A DNA stretch of 64,000 nucleotides from Mesorhizobium sp. Root157 (GCF_001427385.1 NZ_LMGJ01000012.1:264783-328782), one strand, 5' to 3'. Numbered from the stretch's first letter, positions 9,242 to 18,830 are shown. The notes: generated from the letters alone by a model not told the origin. Numbers and translations: made by a program.

Positions 9242-10243
9242 ATGGCCGGCAAGAAGAAGCCTCTGGTCGTCATCACGCGCAAGCTGCCCGACCCGGTTGA
9301 AACGCGCATGCGAGAACTGTTCGACGCGCGCCTCAACGTCGAGGACAGGCCGATGACGCAGCCCGAGCTTGTGGCTGCGGTCAAGGAAGCCGATGTGCTG
9401 GTGCCGACGGTCACCGACACCATCGACGCCGCCGTGATCGCGCAGGCCGGCGAAAACCTCAAACTCATCGCCAATTTCGGCAACGGCATCGACAAGATCG
9501 ACATTGCCGCCGCCGCCGCCAGGGGAATAACCGTCACCAACACGTCTGGCGTGTTGACGGAAGATACCGCCGACATGACCATGGCGCTGATCCTCGCTTT
9601 GCCGAGACGCTTGACCGAAGGCGCCAACATCCTGCCGGACGGCAAGAAATGGGCCGGCTGGTCGCCGACATGGATGCTTGGCCGGCGCATCTGGGGCAAG
9701 CGGCTGGGCATTGTCGGCATGGGCCGCATCGGCACCGCGGTTGCGCGGCGCGCCAAGGCTTTCGGCCTGTCCATCCATTATCACAACCGCCACCGCGTCA
9801 TGCCGGCGATCGAGGACGAGCTGGAGGCGACCTATTGGGAAAGCCTCGACCAGATGCTGGCCCGCATGGACATCATTTCGGTCAATTGCCCTTCGACACC
9901 GGCAACCTTTCATCTTCTATCGGCGCGGCGGCTGGCCCTGATGCAGCCGAGCGCCTATCTGGTCAACACCGCACGCGGCGACCTGATCGACGAAGAATCG
10001 CTGGTGAAACTGATCGACACCGGCAAGCTGGCCGGTGCCGGCCTCGACGTCTACGAGAACGAGCCGGCCCTCAGTCCGAAGCTCTTGAAGCTGTCGGCCA
10101 AGGGCAAGGTGGTGCTGTTGCCGCATATGGGCTCTGCCACTCTGGAAGGCCGAATCGATATGGGCGAGAAGGTGATCATCAACATCCGCACATTCTGCGA
10201 CGGTCACCGCCCGCCGGACCGGGTGTTGCCGCTGAAGGCTTGA
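9242..10243 (+). CDS. D-2-hydroxyacid dehydrogenase (glyoxylate/hydroxypyruvate reductase-like)
   Basis: 333 residues, the usual size of the D-isomer-specific 2-hydroxyacid dehydrogenases. It has the NAD(P) motif LGIVGMGRIGTAVARRAKAF, the substrate-binding segment ANFGNGIDKID, catalytic Arg in NTARGDLIDEESL, Glu in DVYENEPALSP and His in LLPHMGSAT. The closest match by motif is glyoxylate reductase (GyaR/GhrB type), which reduces glyoxylate or hydroxypyruvate. The exact substrate cannot be read from sequence. It converges with the aconitase X genes; only 12 bp separate the stops. Confidence 0.85.
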   Translation: MAGKKKPLVVITRKLPDPVETRMRELFDARLNVEDRPMTQPELVAAVKEADVLVPTVTDTIDAAVIAQAGENLKLIANFGNGIDKIDIAAAAARGITVTNTSGVLTEDTADMTMALILALPRRLTEGANILPDGKKWAGWSPTWMLGRRIWGKRLGIVGMGRIGTAVARRAKAFGLSIHYHNRHRVMPAIEDELEATYWESLDQMLARMDIISVNCPSTPATFHLLSARRLALMQPSAYLVNTARGDLIDEESLVKLIDTGKLAGAGLDVYENEPALSPKLLKLSAKGKVVLLPHMGSATLEGRIDMGEKVIINIRTFCDGHRPPDRVLPLKA

Positions 10244-10255
10244 TGGTTTCGCGCT

Positions 10256-10669
10256 TTACGCAGTGATGCCGACGGCACCTTCGGCGGTGATCCGGACCTT
10301 GCGGCCGTCGAATTCGTGGAAACGGTTGCGGTCCAGCCGGACGGCGACCGGGCCTTGCCAGGCCATTTCGCGGCCCACGATGAGGCCAAGCAGCAGGATG
10401 GCGTCCGGTTCGTGCAGGACAAGGGCGGCCGGCGCGTGGCCGTTGTGGACCAGTTCCAGAAGCACCGCGGATGCCGACGACGAGCCGATGGTTCCGGGCA
10501 GGAACAGAACGCGCCCGGCGATGCACTGGCCGTGTTGCGGGTGCCGCACATCGGCGATGCGCCCGGTTTTCGCATCGACGCCGCCCCAGAAACTGATCGG
10601 CTGGCTGAGAACCAGCGCGTCGCCTTCGCCGCCACGACCTGCAACGAGAATCTCGGCGTGTTCGCTCAT
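10256..10669 (-). CDS. Aconitase X small subunit (swivel domain, DUF126)
   Basis: 137 residues. Carries the AcnX swivelling-domain signature LPGTIGSSSASAVLLEL, the serine-rich loop that enters the active site of the partner. Its ATG at 10669 overlaps the TGA of the large subunit as ATGA, so translation is coupled. In bacteria two-subunit AcnX enzymes are described as cis-3-hydroxy-L-proline dehydratases; in archaea as phosphomevalonate dehydratase. No hydroxyproline catabolic genes lie beside it here, so the substrate remains open. Confidence 0.85.
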   Translation of the reverse strand: MSEHAEILVAGRGGEGDALVLSQPISFWGGVDAKTGRIADVRHPQHGQCIAGRVLFLPGTIGSSSASAVLLELVHNGHAPAALVLHEPDAILLLGLIVGREMAWQGPVAVRLDRNRFHEFDGRKVRITAEGAVGITA

Positions 10670-11925
10670 GCCGCCATGTCCGTGTACACGGGCTTGCCGG
10701 TGACCGCGCTTTCCACGCAATCGGTGAGCGAGCCATAGACCACCGAGTAGCCGGTATTGCCGGGTGCGTAGTGGGCGAATTTGCCCGAATTGGTCATCAG
10801 GACGCCGCCCGCAAGCTCGGCAAGGATCGGCGTCACCACAACGCAGGTGTCGGCAACGATGACGACGCCGCAGGATTCCAGCGCCTTTCTGAGGCCGGTC
10901 CTGTCCAGTTCCGTCACCACATGACGCCCGGTGCAGGCGTGGATGGGGACGCTGAGCCGTCGCCCGTCGATCAGCATTGCCAGCCGCTCGAACTCGTCCA
11001 GCGACAGATGCGGACTGCCGATCGCCACGGCGTCGATGGCGGTGGCGTGCTGGGCCGTGGAAAGGCTGGCCCGTGCCGCCGCGATCATTTCGGGTGTTAC
11101 CCGGATGGTCTGTTCGGGTTCGATGTTGTCGAGAGCGGTTTGCGGGTCGGCCGCTTCCGGGGTGATGCCGGCGATGTGGAACAGGCCGACCGCGCCCGAC
11201 GAGGCTGCGGCCGCACCGAAGGCTTTCAAGGCGTCCTCGCCGGGGTGGCGCTCGATGCCTGTCACCACGCCAACCGCATTGCCGACCTCGCGGCCATAGA
11301 GGCTGCCGAGCACCGGCCAGGCAATTTCCGAGGCGAGGAAGGCTGCGGGCAGGGCGCGGACGTCGAATAAAAGCCGCGCGCGGCGGTTTTCCGGACGGTG
11401 CAGACCGTAATCGGGGGCTCGCCCGGCAATGGCGCAGGCAATGTCGAGGAAATCGCCGTAGCGGTTGGTGCGCGCGCCGAGCACCGAGTTGCAGAAGACG
11501 ACGGCGTTCGACTCACCCCAGGCGACGTCGGAGCCGAATTCAGGCCTGTGGCCGGCCTGATAGGGCGCGCAGGTCCAGCTCTGCTCGCAGCCGAGCTTGC
11601 GGTAGGCTTCCGTCATGCGCCGCGCCATGCCGCGCTGCGGCTCTTCCAGCCTGACGCGCGAGCAGCCCAGAAGATCGAGCGCGCCGACATTGAGCGTCGA
11701 GCGCACGGCGACATGCGCCCCGCCCTCGACCAGTTTCTCGGCAAACAGCGTGCCGGAATCACCGTGATAGAGCGCCCCGTCTATGTGAGCCGAGGCGATC
11801 GGCAGCAGGCGTGGCGCGCCGAGCAGGCGGGCGGCGTCGGCCACGATGCGCATGGCCATGGCCGCACCTTCGCCGTCTGCGCCTGAAGCGACGGCACGCT
11901 CCTCGGCGGTGAGGGCGAGGCCCAT
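10666..11925 (-). CDS. Aconitase X large (catalytic) subunit (DUF521)
   Basis: 419 residues from the ATG at 11925, preceded by AGAGG. It is the iron-sulfur catalytic part of a heterodimeric aconitase X. Recognisable segments include ASAHIDGALYHGDSGTLFAE near the N-terminus, SWTCAPYQAGHRPEFGSDVAWGES split around residues 130-155, GARTNRYGDFLDIACAI, and DTCVVVTPIL with MTNSGKFAHYAPG at the C-terminus. The start is one base past the MoeB/HesA stop and the end overlaps the small subunit. The pair therefore closes the dnaA-to-acnX minus-strand run. cis-3-hydroxyproline dehydratase is the best-known bacterial activity; this assignment is inference. Confidence 0.85.
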   Translation of the reverse strand: MGLALTAEERAVASGADGEGAAMAMRIVADAARLLGAPRLLPIASAHIDGALYHGDSGTLFAEKLVEGGAHVAVRSTLNVGALDLLGCSRVRLEEPQRGMARRMTEAYRKLGCEQSWTCAPYQAGHRPEFGSDVAWGESNAVVFCNSVLGARTNRYGDFLDIACAIAGRAPDYGLHRPENRRARLLFDVRALPAAFLASEIAWPVLGSLYGREVGNAVGVVTGIERHPGEDALKAFGAAAASSGAVGLFHIAGITPEAADPQTALDNIEPEQTIRVTPEMIAAARASLSTAQHATAIDAVAIGSPHLSLDEFERLAMLIDGRRLSVPIHACTGRHVVTELDRTGLRKALESCGVVIVADTCVVVTPILAELAGGVLMTNSGKFAHYAPGNTGYSVVYGSLTDCVESAVTGKPVYTDMAA

Positions 11926-11926
11926 C

Positions 11927-12685
11927 TCAGCGCCTCTTGTAGCGGATCGTGTCGAAACGTGCCGCCAGCGCATCGTAGAGCAGCAGGCGGCCGATCAAGG
12001 GTTCGCCGATGCCGGTGATGAGCTTGATCGCCTCCATGGCTTGCAGCGTGCCGATGACGCCGGTCAACGCTCCGACCACGCCGGCAGCGGCACAGGATGG
12101 CACGAGGCCGGGCGGCGGCGGCTCGGGAAACAGGTCGCGATAGGAGGGGTTTTGCGCGCCGTTCTGACCGATCTCGAATGGCTTGAGTACGGTGACGGAA
12201 CCGTCGAAGCGCCCGACTGCGGCATGGACGAGAGGCCTTTGCTCCTGCGCGCACGCATCGGCGACCGCATAGCGGGTCTCGAAATTGTCGGAGCCGTCGA
12301 TGACGAGGTCGTACTGGGCGACGAGGGCCGGGGCGTTTTCCGCCGTCAGCCGAAAGCCGTGCAGTTCGACGGCGACATGCGGATTGATGCGGACAATGGC
12401 CGCCTTGGCGCTCTCGCCTTTCGGTGCGCCTATCGACGCGGTCTCATGGATTACCTGGCGTTGCAGGTTGGAGAGCGACACGGTGTCGTCGTCGATGATG
12501 CCCAGCGTGCCGACGCCGGCGGCGGCGAGATATTCGAGCGCCGGCGCGCCAAGGCCGCCTGCGCCGATGACCAGCACGCGCGCCTGTTTCAGCTTGCGCT
12601 GGCCTGCGCCGCCGATCTCCGGCAGCACGATGTGGCGCGCGTAGCGCTTCAATTCATCTTCGGTAAGCGGCGGCAGCAATGTCAT
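11927..12685 (-). CDS. moeB: HesA/MoeB/ThiF family adenylyltransferase
   Basis: 252 residues from MTLLPPLTEDELKRYARHI. E1-like enzymes of this family adenylate the C-terminal glycine of MoaD or ThiS. The nucleotide motif VIGAGGLGAPALEYLAAAG, the DxxDNFxxR motif (IDGSDNFETRY) and the conserved Cys in GLVPSCAAAG are present. The CxxC zinc pairs of E. coli MoeB are missing: the position of CYRCLF reads PSYRDLF, and the C-terminus has no Cys pair. No rhodanese domain. Whether it serves MoaD, ThiS or another carrier is open. It follows recF by 31 bp. Confidence 0.8.
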   Translation of the reverse strand: MTLLPPLTEDELKRYARHIVLPEIGGAGQRKLKQARVLVIGAGGLGAPALEYLAAAGVGTLGIIDDDTVSLSNLQRQVIHETASIGAPKGESAKAAIVRINPHVAVELHGFRLTAENAPALVAQYDLVIDGSDNFETRYAVADACAQEQRPLVHAAVGRFDGSVTVLKPFEIGQNGAQNPSYRDLFPEPPPPGLVPSCAAAGVVGALTGVIGTLQAMEAIKLITGIGEPLIGRLLLYDALAARFDTIRYKRR

Positions 12686-12716
12686 GGCCGGACAATAGCC
12701 GCGCGCCGAAGCGTTG

Positions 12717-13877
12717 TCAGGCGCTATCGGTGGGGCCAGCGGTGCCATGGTCGATGGTGAGGAACTGGGCCTGGCCCGTCAGGCTGGAGAACAGGGCGGC
12801 GTCCGTGCCGGTCATGAATGCCTGGCAGTTGAGGTCTTTCAGGATCGAAAAAAGCGCCGCGCGCCGTCCGGCGTCGAGATGGGCGGCGATCTCGTCGAGC
12901 AGCAGGATCGGCGTCATCCCCGATATTTCGGCGGTCAGGCGCGCATGGGAAAGCACGATGCCGACAAGCAGCGCCTTCTGTTCGCCGGTCGAGCACAGGT
13001 CGGCAGGCATCGCCTTGGGACGGTGGCGGACCAGGAGGTCGGAGCGATGCGGGCCGGCAAGCGTGCGCCCCGCCGCGCGGTCACGCTCGCGGCCCGTCGC
13101 CAAGGCTTGCCGGAACGTCTCTTCCACGTCCACGGCCGGCAGCGCGCCGATCTGGCTTTCGAGTTCGCCGGACAGGGCGATATCGGCTTGCGGGAACGGT
13201 CCCTCGCCTGGCAGGCGTTCGATCATCGCCGTCAACAGGCGCACCAGTTCTGCCCGGGCTGCCGCGATTGCCACGCCTGTTTCGGCCATTTGCGTCTCGA
13301 TGGCGTCGAACCATGCGCCGTCGCGGGAATTGTCGGCAAGCAGCCGGTTGCGGCCGCGCATCGCCTTTTCATAGTCGAGCGCGCGCTGTCCGTGACTGGC
13401 ATCGATGGCCAGCACCATCCGGTCGAGGAAGCGGCGCCGGTCGCCTGCCGGCCCGGTGAAAAGCGAATCCATGGAAGGGGTGAGCCACACCACGCGCAGC
13501 CATTCGAGCAGATCGTCGGCCGAACGCGCCGGCGCACCGTTGATGCGCACGCGCCTGCCGGCTTCGCCGCTCTCGACGCCGGCAAAGCCCGTGCCGATGT
13601 CAGCCTGTCCGTTCGGGCCGTCGAGTTTTGCGTGCAGGGCAAAGCCGCCGTCGCCGCCTTCGCGCGCAACCTCCGCATAGGGTGCGCGGCGCAAGCCCCG
13701 TCCGGGTGTCAGCAACGAGACGGCTTCGAGAAGATTGGTCTTGCCGGCGCCATTGTCGCCGGTCAGTACGACCACCCCAGCGGTCAGCCCGAGCGAAAGC
13801 GCGGCATAGTTGCGGAAATTCGTCAGCGTGAGTTGGCGAATATGGACCTGTTCATGGCCGGATGGATCCGAAGTCAT
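12717..13877 (-). CDS. recF: DNA replication and repair protein RecF
   Basis: 386 residues. RecF is an SMC-like ATPase that loads RecA at single-strand gaps with RecO and RecR. Walker A is GDNGAGKTNLLE (near residue 40), the ABC signature is STGEQKALLVGIVLSHARL and Walker B is PILLLDEIAAHLD. The N-terminus HIRQLTLTNFRNYAALSL is typical. It sits in the classical dnaA-dnaN-recF order, 58 bp after dnaN. Confidence 0.97.
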   Translation of the reverse strand: MTSDPSGHEQVHIRQLTLTNFRNYAALSLGLTAGVVVLTGDNGAGKTNLLEAVSLLTPGRGLRRAPYAEVAREGGDGGFALHAKLDGPNGQADIGTGFAGVESGEAGRRVRINGAPARSADDLLEWLRVVWLTPSMDSLFTGPAGDRRRFLDRMVLAIDASHGQRALDYEKAMRGRNRLLADNSRDGAWFDAIETQMAETGVAIAAARAELVRLLTAMIERLPGEGPFPQADIALSGELESQIGALPAVDVEETFRQALATGRERDRAAGRTLAGPHRSDLLVRHRPKAMPADLCSTGEQKALLVGIVLSHARLTAEISGMTPILLLDEIAAHLDAGRRAALFSILKDLNCQAFMTGTDAALFSSLTGQAQFLTIDHGTAGPTDSA

Positions 13878-13935
13878 GACAGCACGGCGGCAGGCCAGAG
13901 GGGGGTGAGCGCCGCCATGGGAAGGAAGTGCGGCC

Positions 13936-15054
13936 CTACACCCGCATCGGCATCAAGACGTAGAGCGTGTCCTGGTCGTTGGTGTCGCGGATCAGCGTCG
14001 GCGAGCCGGCGTCGGCCAGCATGAATTCGGCGTTGCCGCCGGTGAGTTGGGCGGCGACGTCGAGCAGATAGCGCGCGTTGAAGCCGATCTCGATGGGGTC
14101 CGACGAATAATCCGCAGCCAATTCCTCGGTGGCGCTGCCGGAATCCGGGTTGTTGACCGCCAGCGTCAATTGCCCTTCGACGATCGAGAGCTTGACCGCT
14201 CGCCCGCGCTCCGAGGAGATGGTCGACACGCGGTCGACGGCCGCTGCGAAGCTCTGGCGGTCGATGGTGAGTTTCTTGTCGTTGCCGGTCGGGATCACGC
14301 GCTGATAATCCGGGAAGGTGCCGTCGATCAGCTTGGAGGTGAGCACGACGCTGCCGACGGTGAAACGGATCTTGGTGTCGGACAACTCGGTGGTGACGGC
14401 GACATCGGGGTTGTCGACGAGCTTTTGCAATTCGCTGACCGTCTTGCGCGGAATGATGATTCCCGGCATGCCTTCCGAACCTGCCGGGGCGTCGATTTCG
14501 GCCCGTGCCAGCCGGTGACCGTCGGTCGCCACCGAGCGCAGCTTGAGCTTGCCGCCGGCCTCGTGCACATGCAGGTAGATGCCGTTGAGATAGTAGCGCG
14601 TCTCCTCGGTCGAAATGGCGAACTGGGTCTTGTCGACAAGACCTTTCAGCGCCGTCGAATCGAGCCGGAAAATGTGTGGGAACGAGCCGGCGGAGAGTTC
14701 GGGAAAATCCGTCTGCGGCAGGCATTGCAGGCGAAAGCTCGACCGCCCCGACGTGACGGTCATGGCATTGCCGTCCTCATCGGTCTTCAGCATCACCTCG
14801 GCGCCCTCGGCGAGCTTGCGCACGATGTCGTAAAGCAGATGCGCCGGCACCGTCGTCGCGCCCGCGCGTTCCACCTTCGCCGGCGTCGCCTCGGTGATCT
14901 CAAGGTCGAGATCGGTCGCCTTCATCTCGAGGCTGGCGCCATCGGCGTTCAACAGCACGTTGGAAAGGATTGGAATTGTATTGCGCCGCTCCACCACCCG
15001 GTGAACGTGGTTGAGCGACTTTAGAAGGTTCGACCGTTCCAGAATTACACGCAT
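13936..15054 (-). CDS. dnaN: DNA polymerase III subunit beta (sliding clamp)
   Basis: 372 residues, full length. Forms the ring-shaped dimer that tethers DNA polymerase III to DNA. The N-terminus MRVILERSNLLKSLNHVHRV and the C-terminus DQDTLYVLMPMRV are characteristic; three repeated clamp domains occupy about 1-120, 125-245 and 248-372. It is on the minus strand 184 bp after dnaA, with a hairpin in the gap, so it may have its own promoter as well as read-through from dnaA. Confidence 0.98.
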   Translation of the reverse strand: MRVILERSNLLKSLNHVHRVVERRNTIPILSNVLLNADGASLEMKATDLDLEITEATPAKVERAGATTVPAHLLYDIVRKLAEGAEVMLKTDEDGNAMTVTSGRSSFRLQCLPQTDFPELSAGSFPHIFRLDSTALKGLVDKTQFAISTEETRYYLNGIYLHVHEAGGKLKLRSVATDGHRLARAEIDAPAGSEGMPGIIIPRKTVSELQKLVDNPDVAVTTELSDTKIRFTVGSVVLTSKLIDGTFPDYQRVIPTGNDKKLTIDRQSFAAAVDRVSTISSERGRAVKLSIVEGQLTLAVNNPDSGSATEELAADYSSDPIEIGFNARYLLDVAAQLTGGNAEFMLADAGSPTLIRDTNDQDTLYVLMPMRV

Positions 15055-15164
15055 GTTGAAACAGGCTCGCTTGAAGGAAAGGGCAGGCCCCCGAATCGGT
15101 CACCTGCCACCGTCTGAACTGGCTTAGAATTTAGCCAAACTGACAGGAAAAAGGTCCTGAAAGC

Positions 15165-15203
15165 AAGCCCGCACGCCCGGTTTGGGCCGGAGATGCGGGC
15201 TTT
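15165..15203. terminator. Hairpin between dnaA and dnaN
   Basis: 9-bp arms AAGCCCGCA (15165-15173) and TGCGGGCTT (15194-15202), with GC-rich inner pairing. The U-run on either side is short (TTTC), so it may attenuate rather than end dnaA transcription. Confidence 0.5.
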
Positions 15204-15238
15204 CCGTGGGAAAACGGCACAGCCGCGGCGATGACCGC

Positions 15239-16780
15239 CTAAGCCTGATCGTTGATCAGCCTTCTCAGCAGTTCGAGTTCCTGTGCCAGCGTGTTGTCCG
15301 CGCCGGACAGATCCTCGATCTTGCGCACCGCATGCAGGACCGTGGTGTGGTCGCGGCCGCCGAAACGCCGGCCGATCTCGGGCAGAGAACGCGGTGTCAT
15401 CACCTTGGACAGATACATCGCCACCTGACGCGGCTTGACGATGGTGCGGGTGCGTCGATTGGAGAGAAGCTCCGTCTTGGAGACATTGTAGTGGCGCGCG
15501 ACGATGCGCTGGATGTCCTCGATGCGCACGCGCTTCGGTTCGCCGGTGCGGTAGATATGACCGAGGATTTCATCGATGCGATCGATGGTGATCTGCGGCT
15601 CGAAGGACTGCCTGAACAGGAGTTGGTTGAAGGCGCCTTCCAGTTCGCGGCCGCTGCCCGTCACCGTACGCGCCACATGCTCCAGTATCTCTTCCGAAAT
15701 CCCCAGCGAAGGGTCTTCGGCCTTGGCCGAGGCGAGCCTCAGCTTGAGCATGGCAAGCCGCATGGTCAGGTCCGGCGCCGACATTTCCAGCGCTACCCCG
15801 CCGTTGAGGCGCGAACGCACGCGCGGCTCCAGCGATTCCAGTTCCGAGGGCGGCCGGTCGGCGGCAACAACCACCTGCTTGGCGCTGTCGAGCAGCATGT
15901 TGATCAGATGACAGAACTCATGCTGGATCGACTTGCCCTGCAGGAACTGCATGTCGTCGATGATCAGGAGGTCGATGTCGCGCAGTTGCTCCTTCAACGT
16001 CAGCGCGTTGTTGTCGCGAATGGCCGTTGCGAAGCGCCACATGAAATATTCCGCCGTCAGGTAGACGACGCGCGACTTCGGATTCTGACGCAGCGATTCC
16101 GCGGCAATGGCTTGCAGCAGATGGGTTTTGCCAAGGCCGACCGTGGCGTGCAGGAACAGCGGATTGAAGCGCACCGCGCTGGACTGCGATTCCGCCACGG
16201 CGCGCGCGGCAGCAAAGGCCACCCGGTTCGAAGGCCCATCGACGAAGGAACCGAAAGTGTAGCGCGGATCGAGCGGCGAGCCGAGCACGCTTTGCCGAAA
16301 TTCCGGCTCGGCCGTGCCGTTGCGGGTCGCCGCAGGGCGCTCGATCTTGCCGGCGGCCATCGTGCTGGTGGAAAGCGCGGTCTGTGCCTGGCGTGTCAGC
16401 GCCTTGCGCTGGGGAATGCCGTCGCTCTCGCCATTGCGTGTCTGGCGGGTGGCGCTGCGCACGATGATCTCGACCTTGATGATGTCGGGGTCTTCTTCCT
16501 TCCACAGTTCCACGATCTGGTCGAGGTAGTGGCCGTTGATCCAGGAGCGGAGAAACGCAGTCGGAACCGACATGCGCACAACGCCTTTGGAAGCCTCTGC
16601 CACCTTCATGCGCCCGAACCAGCTTGAATACACTTCGGTCCCGAGCCGTGCCTTCAACTGGGCCTTGATACGTTCAAATCTCTGATCGGTTCCTACGGGA
16701 ACCGTCAGGCTGTTGTCTTTCACCAAGTCTCTGGAAAGAGGGAGGTCGCCACCAATCTCCCTGTCGATGCCGCTTTGCAT
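15239..16780 (-). CDS. dnaA: Chromosomal replication initiator protein DnaA
   Basis: 513 residues. Binds DnaA boxes and opens the origin. Domain I is N-terminal ([20 protein letters not shown], near 30-50) and domain II is a short low-complexity linker. The AAA+ domain has Walker [11 protein letters not shown], Walker [14 protein letters not shown] and sensor regions. Domain IV ends with the DNA-binding signature [16 protein letters not shown]. It starts at 16780 ([16 protein letters not shown]). An alternative start could trim about 20 residues. The 800-bp AT-richer gap upstream is the likely site of its control. Confidence 0.97.
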   Translation of the reverse strand: MQSGIDREIGGDLPLSRDLVKDNSLTVPVGTDQRFERIKAQLKARLGTEVYSSWFGRMKVAEASKGVVRMSVPTAFLRSWINGHYLDQIVELWKEEDPDIIKVEIIVRSATRQTRNGESDGIPQRKALTRQAQTALSTSTMAAGKIERPAATRNGTAEPEFRQSVLGSPLDPRYTFGSFVDGPSNRVAFAAARAVAESQSSAVRFNPLFLHATVGLGKTHLLQAIAAESLRQNPKSRVVYLTAEYFMWRFATAIRDNNALTLKEQLRDIDLLIIDDMQFLQGKSIQHEFCHLINMLLDSAKQVVVAADRPPSELESLEPRVRSRLNGGVALEMSAPDLTMRLAMLKLRLASAKAEDPSLGISEEILEHVARTVTGSGRELEGAFNQLLFRQSFEPQITIDRIDEILGHIYRTGEPKRVRIEDIQRIVARHYNVSKTELLSNRRTRTIVKPRQVAMYLSKVMTPRSLPEIGRRFGGRDHTTVLHAVRKIEDLSGADNTLAQELELLRRLINDQA

Positions 16781-17579
16781 TCGTCACCCCTGTCTATGCA
16801 TTACCGTCACGATCGCAGTCGCCTGCGTCGTGCGCCTCGTTTTCATTCGCCGTAGCCGCCGCCGGCCAAAGGCGTTTGCCTGCTGCGGGACCCTCGCGGC
16901 CCCCTTCGTCATGGGATGAAGCGACGCCGGACAACGCAAAGCCATCCGGCAAAACCGCCGGTGCGGACTCAACACTGCGTGCGCAAAACCCCGTCCCCTA
17001 CCCGTTTCGAAAAGGCAAACCCAACCACCCCGCGGAAAAGCCCCCGCGGCGTCAATGCTGCCATTTATGATTAGGTCGAGGGCGTTCGGCCCATCCCTTT
17101 CGATGGGCAGACACTACAAAAATCGTTGTGGAAAGGGCAAGGCCGCGTCTAACCGATTTTTAACGAATCTGGTTACTGAAACACCCCCAAAGGGGGCGTG
17201 GCCAGCAGGGTTTCTGGTGAAAGCTATTGTGATTCAACCCCTTTCGGGAGGGCGGCCTGAAAGGCTAGCTGGCGAGACATTTTTTTTAATATTTTGCTTG
17301 ACAGGCGATTGCCTGCCTTCTGCCCCACACAATATGAACAAGTTGTGGACGACCTACGGTAAGTCATTGAAAACAAAAAGATAATGATGAGAGCGAGTAT
17401 ATCAGCAAGCGCTCTTAAATGCGCAACTCTTTGAATATGCCGGCAAAATTTTTAAGCCGCCGGATGTGCCGTTACGGCATCCACTTCGACGAACGCCGGC
17501 AATTATGTCGATAAACGTAAAAAACCCGGCGCGAGCGCACCGGGCTTAAAAAAAATTCAAATTTTTAAACTTTAAAGGG
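16781..17579. other. Long AT-richer intergenic region between dnaA and rpsT
   Basis: About 800 bp without a convincing gene; the open frames give unlikely peptides. From 17101 it becomes AT-richer than its surroundings, with T-runs at 17281-17295 and A/T runs near 17445-17455 and 17548-17575. Sequences partly matching the DnaA box complement (TGTGGATAA) occur as TGTGGAAAG near 17118 and TGTGGACGA near 17344, both imperfect. It probably holds the dnaA promoter and may hold DnaA-binding or origin-related sites. In studied Rhizobiales the origin is often near hemE instead, so an origin here is unproven. Confidence 0.55.
17519..17547 (-). terminator. Intrinsic terminator of rpsT
   Basis: On the minus strand CCCGGTGCG pairs with CGCGCCGGG (one G-U) around CTC, followed by TTTTTT. 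It begins about 30 bp after the rpsT stop. Confidence 0.9.
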
Positions 17580-17846
17580 TCAGGCCGAGAGGCTCTTTAC
17601 CCGGTTGGCCAGACGCGAAACCTTGCGCGATGCCGTGTTCTTGTGCAGCACGCCCTTGGTGGCGGCGCGCATCAGTTCCGGCTGGGCATTCTTGAAGGCG
17701 GCTTCTGCAGCTACCTTGTCGCCGGCAGCCAATGCCTCTTCGACCTGGCGGACATAGGTCCGGACGCGCGAGCGCCGGTTCTTGTTGATCGCGGCGCGGC
17801 GGGCGATCTTGCGCGTTGCCTTTTTGGCCGAGGAGGTGTTGGCCAT
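17580..17846 (-). CDS. rpsT: 30S ribosomal protein S20
   Basis: 88 residues, usual S20 length, binding the 5' domain and helix 44 of 16S rRNA. The typical start [17 protein letters not shown] is lysine/arginine-rich, and the C-terminus [17 protein letters not shown] is conserved. The open frame extends 25 codons upstream, but this ATG has AGAGAGG before it and matches family starts. It has its own promoter at 17944-17972 and its own terminator. rpsT beside dnaA is normal for rhizobia. Confidence 0.98.
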   Translation of the reverse strand: MANTSSAKKATRKIARRAAINKNRRSRVRTYVRQVEEALAAGDKVAAEAAFKNAQPELMRAATKGVLHKNTASRKVSRLANRVKSLSA

Positions 17847-17943
17847 GAATGCCTCTCTTCTGATCTCAACGGTGGGCGCACGCGGCATGCCGCAAGGCGC
17901 AAAAAACAAACGGGCAGCCATAGGGCCGCCTCAGTTGGTGCGG

Positions 17944-17972
17944 CTTATAGTTCAGCTTTTGAGGCCCGTCAA
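17944..17972 (-). promoter_or_regulatory. Strong sigma-70-type promoter of rpsT
   Basis: On the minus strand TTGACG (17972-17967), 17-bp spacer, TATAAG (17949-17944). Both boxes are near consensus, as expected for a ribosomal protein gene. The predicted start near 17937 leaves a leader of about 90 nt. Confidence 0.8.
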
Positions 17973-18017
17973 TGTTGGCCGGGGCTCTTTTTGGAGATAT
18001 CGGCGCGCATTGTGCAT

Positions 18018-18791
18018 TTAGCGGTTCCTGAAGCTCGGCTTACGCTTTTCCGCGAACGCCGCCATGCCTTCCTTCTGGTCATCGAGAGCGAACATGGAGT
18101 GGAACACGCGCCTTTCGAACCGCAGCCCCTCGGCAAGCGTCACCTCGTAGGAGCGGTTGACGGCCTCCTTGGTCATGATGACGGCGGGCAATGAGAAATC
18201 GGCGATCTTGGTTGCCGCCTTCAAGGCTTCGTCGATCAGGTCGCTTGACGGCACCACGCGCGAAACGAGGCCCGATCGCTCTGCCTCGGCGGCGTCCATC
18301 ATGCGGCCGGTCAGGCACATGTCCATCGCCTTCGACTTGCCGACGAAACGCGTCAGGCGTTGCGAGCCCCCCATGCCCGGCATGACGCCCAGCGTGATTT
18401 CCGGCTGTCCGAACCTGGCGCTGTCTGCGGCGATGATGAAGTCGCACATCATGGCCAGTTCGCAGCCGCCGCCCAGCGCATAGCCCGCAACCGCCGCAAT
18501 CATCGGCTTGCGCGTGCGCGCGAACTCTTCCCAGCCGCTGAAGAAATCCTGGAGATAGGCTTCGACATAGCTCTTGGCCTGCATCTCCTTGATGTCGGCG
18601 CCGGCGGCAAAGGCTTTTTCCGAACCGGTGATGACGATGGCGCCGACCGAGGCGTCGGCGTCGAAGGCCTTCGTGGCGGCAAGCAGTTCCGACAGGACTT
18701 GCGAGTTGAGAGCGTTCAGCGCCTTGGGTCTGTTGAGCGTGATCAGCCCGACCTTGCCGCGAGTTTCCGCGATGATGGTTTCGTAGGCCAT
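18018..18791 (-). CDS. Enoyl-CoA hydratase
   Basis: 257 residues from [19 protein letters not shown]. Crotonase-fold enzyme hydrating trans-2-enoyl-CoA in beta-oxidation. The oxyanion-hole motifs AAGADIKEM and [15 protein letters not shown] carry the conserved Gly pair. The catalytic Glu pair is in the latter motif (GGGCELA) and in [16 protein letters not shown]. Two in-frame ATGs lie six bases apart; GGGAG is well spaced (8 nt) only from the second. rpsT lies downstream and mutM upstream, an order common in rhizobia. Confidence 0.93.
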   Translation of the reverse strand: MAYETIIAETRGKVGLITLNRPKALNALNSQVLSELLAATKAFDADASVGAIVITGSEKAFAAGADIKEMQAKSYVEAYLQDFFSGWEEFARTRKPMIAAVAGYALGGGCELAMMCDFIIAADSARFGQPEITLGVMPGMGGSQRLTRFVGKSKAMDMCLTGRMMDAAEAERSGLVSRVVPSSDLIDEALKAATKIADFSLPAVIMTKEAVNRSYEVTLAEGLRFERRVFHSMFALDDQKEGMAAFAEKRKPSFRNR

Positions 18792-18830
18792 GGCCATGTC
18801 TCCCGAAGTGGTGCTGTATTCGGCTGTAGC

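Noticed and set aside
16781-17579. Replication origin call
   Set aside because: No perfect DnaA boxes were found by eye and no skew can be computed reliably from this window alone.
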